Translations under genes and position numbers: made by a program
Assembly (NCBI GenBank): GCA_017462565.1
Contig: JAFTQW010000010.1
Coordinates: forward strand, 1-38,724
Direction: 5' to 3'
Length of the DNA stretch: 38,724 nt
Origin: Ruminococcus sp.
GTDB taxonomy: Bacteria > Bacillota > Clostridia > Oscillospirales > Ruminococcaceae
Part shown: in pieces, positions 35,208 through 38,724 of the stretch
Numbering within the stretch: position 1 is the stretch's first letter
Layout of the letters: each line of letters opens with the position of its first letter
Notes under the pieces: model-generated
What the model was told of the DNA's origin: nothing
The model's input: the letters and a program-made list of their open reading frames with translations, nothing else
Databases searched by the model: none

Positions 35208-35495
35208 GCATTATCACCTGCTTTCTGTTTCAAATACGAAAACTTTCACAATTCTCAATTATAAAGGATTTTTTAAAAAGCGCCCTATCAGAAACGATAG
35301 TTTTCACATTTTTTTCAAATTTTTTTGAGAAAAATGCAGAAGCCTGAGATAAAAAGCCCGGAAATACAAATCATTTATCATGGTGAAAAGAAGAGCAGCA
35401 ACACAGTATGCAGACTATTTTGTGCCCTGTCTCGTTAAATCAGATGACCTATAGCTGATACGCTATGGCACTGCAAATCAATCAACAGTGCATTT
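35208..35495. other. Gap without a recognisable gene
   Basis: This ~290-nt A/T-rich stretch has no ORF with a ribosome site. TGGCACTG and CAGTGCA (35466-35492) form a hairpin followed by TTTTTATT on the plus strand, overlapping the end of the dockerin gene. On the minus strand it lacks a U-tract. Confidence 0.5.
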
Positions 35496-36880
35496 TTATT
35501 GTTCAATCAGCATTTTTCTCATAAGACATAAGTCAAAAGCGTCGATAACATTGTCTTCGCATAAATCTCCGTTTTCCCAGTTAGTAAGCTCACCGACGCA
35601 CAGAAGCCATTTCTGCATCTTAACGACGTCAGAAACGCCGAATACGCCGTCGTTGTTGACATCGCCTTTGACATGAACAGTCAGATAGGCATTTTTTGAA
35701 TAATTCCAGTCGTTGTCGCTGTAAACGGTACACCAGACACCCTTGTTGCCGAACCAACCCTTCACATTATGTATCACCAGTGTATCGGTATTTTCTCCGC
35801 TCACATCATAGTATTGCTTCAAATCCTCCCATGAATAAGGCTGTTCGGACTTATCATCAGCATCGAAAATATGCCACTCATACCTTGTCGCATTTTCCGC
35901 CTCGACTTTGAACACGACCTCATCACCGGAAAAAGCATCAACAGATTCCGGCTCCTTCGTAATAATCGGGTAGTCACTATCACTATAAATTTTAAGGTAT
36001 GATTCGCCAAAAAAGTCCGCCTTCGTACTTATGTCAACAGGCATATCGTCATCGGTAACTGTCACGCCTGCTCTGCCAATGAAAAGATAGTCTTCTAAAG
36101 CAAATTCCCCACTGCCGCAAACGATACCCTTTGGCCCAACGAATGTTCCCTGATAGATTTTCGTATTTTTGGAAAGGCTTCTGAATGCTGCTGAGCCGGT
36201 GACTGCTCCTGTTCCATACTGCTTGAAATATCCGTCATAGATATTAACAGCTTTTACATTGCCGGAAACGAATACAGCGTTGTTATCGCCATAAAAACTG
36301 CCGTAAAATATATTCAGCGTCCCCCTTAATGCGCATATTCCATAATCCTGATACCACCCCTGTGTTGTATTGGATTTATCGAATTGTCCGCCGTAGATGT
36401 TTACTGTTGTGGCATCGTTGTTAAAATACACGGCGTTGTCCCAACCTCCGAAGAAACCGCTTGTGATAGTGAGATTTCCTCCAAGAACGCCGATTGCAGT
36501 CCCCTCAGAATCAAACTTACCGCCGCTGATAATGGCATTTCCGCCTTTGATGAGAATGCATGAAACGGGATGACTGCTATTCGTGTCAAATTTGGTAATG
36601 CTGCAGTTATAATCACCGCCGTCTATCTGAAGATTTCCTTCAGAAATGATACTTGGTCTTACATTATAAAGTCCTGTTACGTTTGTGACTCTGAGGCTTC
36701 CGTTTTCGTGTACCTTGAACAGTGTACAATCATCCGACAAACTTGTAAAATGCAGATTACTACTATCGTTAGGATACGCTTTCAGAGATCTGCTGAGTAT
36801 TCTCAGTTTGCCTGCCTTGACTTCAAACAGCGCATCATCCGGTCTTCCTGTTTCTCTTGAGATACCGCAGCCGTTCATGG
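35496..36880 (-). CDS. Dockerin-bearing secreted protein, 5' end lost
   Basis: About 460 residues are open. Residues ~30-300 are Gly/Asn-rich strands with repeated patterns such as GGNAIISGGKFDSEGTAIGV and TTVNIYGGQFDKSN, typical of a right-handed beta-helix. An Ig-like domain follows (about 305-405; EPESVDAFSGDEVVFKVEAE). The end is a type I dockerin with two Ca-binding repeats, GDVNNDGVFGVSDVVKMQKW and DLCEDNVIDAFDLCLMRKML, which would bind a cellulosome cohesin. No signal peptide is present. The only ATG (36905) lies in sequence antisense to the adjoining phage portal gene, so the true 5' end was lost at a junction near 36875. Confidence 0.75.
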
Positions 36881-37338
36881 AATTTGCTCCGAGTATTCGT
36901 GACAACTCGCTTTTTAACGGACTTAACAGAATTTTTCAACGAATTGAATTCAACTGCGGTCTTGCCTATGGAACGCTGTCAGATCCTCAGACTGTTGAAA
37001 AGACAGCCGAAGAAGTCAGAGGAAGCAAGCAGCGTTCCCTGACGTACATTCAGAACATCCAAGAAGCTCTTCAGGATTCTCTTCAGCATCTCATATATGC
37101 ACTTAATGCTTATGCGGATATTTGTGAACTTGCACCGTCGGGAGAATATGAAACGGTATTCGAGTGGGGCGATGGTGTTACGGAAGACAGAGACAAGGAA
37201 TTTGCAAGGCGTTTGCAGCTTGTAACATCCGGAAAGCTCAAAGCGGAGAAGCTTCTTGCGTGGTATTTCGGCTGTTCCGAGGATAAGGCGAAGGAATATA
37301 TGCCGGATTCTGCTCCGCTGTTCGGCGGTGATATTTAA
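36871..37338 (+). pseudogene. Phage portal protein, C-terminal third only
   Basis: The recognisable part begins FMEFAPSIRDNSLFNGLNR and continues IFQRIEFNCGLAYGTLSD, PQTVEKTAEEV and KQRSLTYIQNIQEALQDSLQ. This is the C-terminal region of A118/SPP1-type portal proteins, the ring through which DNA enters the head. A full protein would be ~450-500 residues, but only ~155 remain. Upstream, the frame is open merely as the antisense of the dockerin gene. The stop shares a base with the next gene's ATG (TAATG), the normal phage coupling. Confidence 0.85.
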
Positions 37339-38611
37339 TGCTGTCGCCGGAATATTACAGTCATCTTTCCGATGATCTGATAAAGCTGTACTCTGATCTT
37401 GATAATGCAATTATCAGCGATATAGTCCGCAGATTGGTGAAAAACGGCGAAATGACCGGACCGCAAAATGGCAGGCAAAGCAATTGCAGGAATCGGGAAT
37501 GGTTTACGATGATATTCTTGCGGAGATCGCAAGCCGGACAGATACAACTAAAAATCACGTCAGAACGCTGTTTGAGGACGCAGGAGTTGAATCCGTAAAA
37601 AATGATAATATCCGTTATCGTGAGGCTGGTCTTGAGGGAATAATCAAGCTTTCTCCAGCGGCGATGCAGACTCTTAATGCCGGATATGTGAAATGCTCCG
37701 GCGATCTGAGCAACCTTACTCTGACAACAGCTAACACAGCTCAGCAAGCCTACATAACCGCCTGCAACAATGCATATATGCAGATATCAAGCGGCGCATT
37801 TGACTACAATACAGCTATCAGAAACGCTGTCAAGGCTGCCGCAGAGGACGGAACTGAGGTGCTTTATCCGTCCGGACACAGGGACAAGCTTGACGTTGCG
37901 GTCAGACGGAGCGTACTCACCGGAGTAGGTCAGACGTGCCGTCAGCTTTCGCTTATCAATGCCCGGGATATGGGATGCGATATCATGGAAATAACGGCTC
38001 ATTCCAATGCACGTCCCTCTCATGCAGAGTGGCAGGGACAGCTTGTAAGCTTATCCGGACGAAAGGGTTATCTTTCGCTGAAAGATATCGGCTACGGCAC
38101 TGGCGACGGCTTTGGCGGCTGGAACTGCCGTCACGACTGGTATCCGTTCTTTGAGGGGATAAGCTCCAGAAATTACAGCGACGAGCGTCTTCGGGAAATG
38201 AATGCCAAAAATATCGAATACGACGGAAAAAAGTACACGGAGTACGAAATATCACAGATGCAGCGTAAATTCGAGCGTGATATCCGTAGTCTGAAGCGTG
38301 AGGCTGCCGCTTATGATACCGCCCGGAACAACGCTCCGGATGACAAAGTAAAACAGCAGTTTTCGGATGATTTTACAGCAGTTTCCGTAAAGCTGAAGAA
38401 CAAGGAACGTCAGCTTAGCGACTTCCTTGAAAAGACGGGTCAGCTCCCCGATAACGCTCGTGCTCAGGTTCTTGGCTTTGGCAGGAGTCAGGCTCAGAAG
38501 GCTGTCTGGGCGGAGAAAAAATCTCCGTTAAGCTTGACAAAATTCCTTAATGATGCTATTTCGGAACGCAGCACGCTAAAAATAAGGAGGAAAAATAAAT
38601 GGTTGAAATAA
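37338..38611 (+). pseudogene. Phage minor capsid protein 2, one-base frameshift
   Basis: The gene starts MLSPEYYSHLSDDLIKLYSD in one frame up to about codon 40 (GEMTG). It then continues in another as AKWQAKQLQESGMVYDDILA, EIASRTDTTKNHVRTLFEDA and so on to 38611, ~424 residues in total. The family is the minor capsid protein 2 / head-morphogenesis group. The C-terminal part has HSNARPSHAEWQGQ..GWNCRHDWYP, a conserved cation-binding-like module. Restoring one A near 37460 (GGACC to GGAACC) would give MTGTAKWQAK and repair the frame. It is either a genuine mutation or a sequencing error. Confidence 0.85.
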
Positions 38612-38724
38612 AACAAATAAAATATTTATCATATGCCAAAACTGTTGACGACCGAAGTCTGGTTACTGTGGAATTATTTGCCGATGCAGTCTCCGATCTG
38701 CCCGAAACAAATGGAATTGACGGC
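38599..38724 (+). CDS. Small phage protein, 5' part (runs off the window)
   Basis: An AGGAGG site is followed by an ATG at 38599, overlapping the minor capsid stop by 13 nt. The visible 42 residues are MVEIKQIKYLSYAKTVDDRS, LVTVELFADAVSDLPETNGIDG. Placement after the minor capsid gene suggests a small head-proximal protein of the same prophage. No function can be read. Confidence 0.6.
   Translation, partial: MVEIKQIKYLSYAKTVDDRSLVTVELFADAVSDLPETNGIDG

Noticed and set aside
36685-36870. Portal ORF extended upstream
   Set aside because: This part is antisense to the dockerin protein's beta-helix and has no portal similarity; it is open by chance.
35496-38724. CRISPR array or defence cassette in the accessory end
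   Set aside because: No regularly spaced direct repeats and no Cas, toxin or nuclease set were found; the genes are dockerin and phage structural remnants.

Overview
The window looks like a chromosomal segment of a Ruminococcus-type anaerobic gut Firmicute (Oscillospiraceae). The evidence is low-to-moderate GC, strong AGGAGG ribosome sites, near-consensus sigma-A promoters with 17-nt spacers, a V-type ATPase in place of an F-type one, the hisS-aspS pair, a MEP-pathway DXS, and a secreted protein ending in a type I dockerin like those of R. flavefaciens and R. albus. The genus is inferred from protein character only.

Layout. 1-530: end of an ISAs1-like transposase, a cysteine-rich coding remnant and half of a MITE-like repeat. 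548-9330 (minus strand): a nine-gene V-type ATPase operon, G/H-I-K-E-C-F-A-B-D. It lies behind an unusual leader with two promoters, a terminator hairpin and nested inverted repeats. 9430-14040 (minus): aspS, hisS, a MITE, a methylglyoxal-synthase-like gene with altered active-site residues, and a minD-like ATPase. 14215-16819: tRNA-Pro, then a divergent MATE exporter / LysR pair sharing a palindromic operator. 16820-19531: a graveyard of relics (phage terminase, ABC-F ATPase, the 3' half of a tRNA-Leu, a broken flavodoxin) around an intact ogt-tag alkylation-repair pair. 19546-22236 (minus): dxs-tetR, with TetR-like operators over the promoter and a MITE in the leader.

22314-28803 (plus): a phosphate-starvation regulon, pstS-pstC-pstA-pstB-phoU followed by a PhoP/PhoR two-component system, with a Pho-box-like array upstream of pstS. 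28999-32477: an orphan winged-helix fragment, a DMT transporter, an integrase tail, a pyrophosphatase-like gene, a VOC protein, a zinc-ribbon protein and pyrE.

32485-38724: a second mosaic region. It holds a large palindromic MITE, a DUF6483-like gene, a 33-codon membrane micro-ORF, two overlapping tyrosine recombinase relics and a frameshifted pseudo-receiver protein. A dockerin gene that has lost its 5' end is then fused head-to-head to a 5'-truncated phage portal gene, followed by a frameshifted minor capsid gene and the start of another small phage gene.

The housekeeping operons are ordinary. I see no convincing complete novel defence or biosynthetic system. The most interesting signals are the V-ATPase leader (orphan promoter plus terminator, and a promoter enclosed by nested palindromes), the TetR-type operators over the dxs promoter, the methylglyoxal-synthase-like protein lacking catalytic residues, the degenerate receiver protein, and the dockerin/portal junction.
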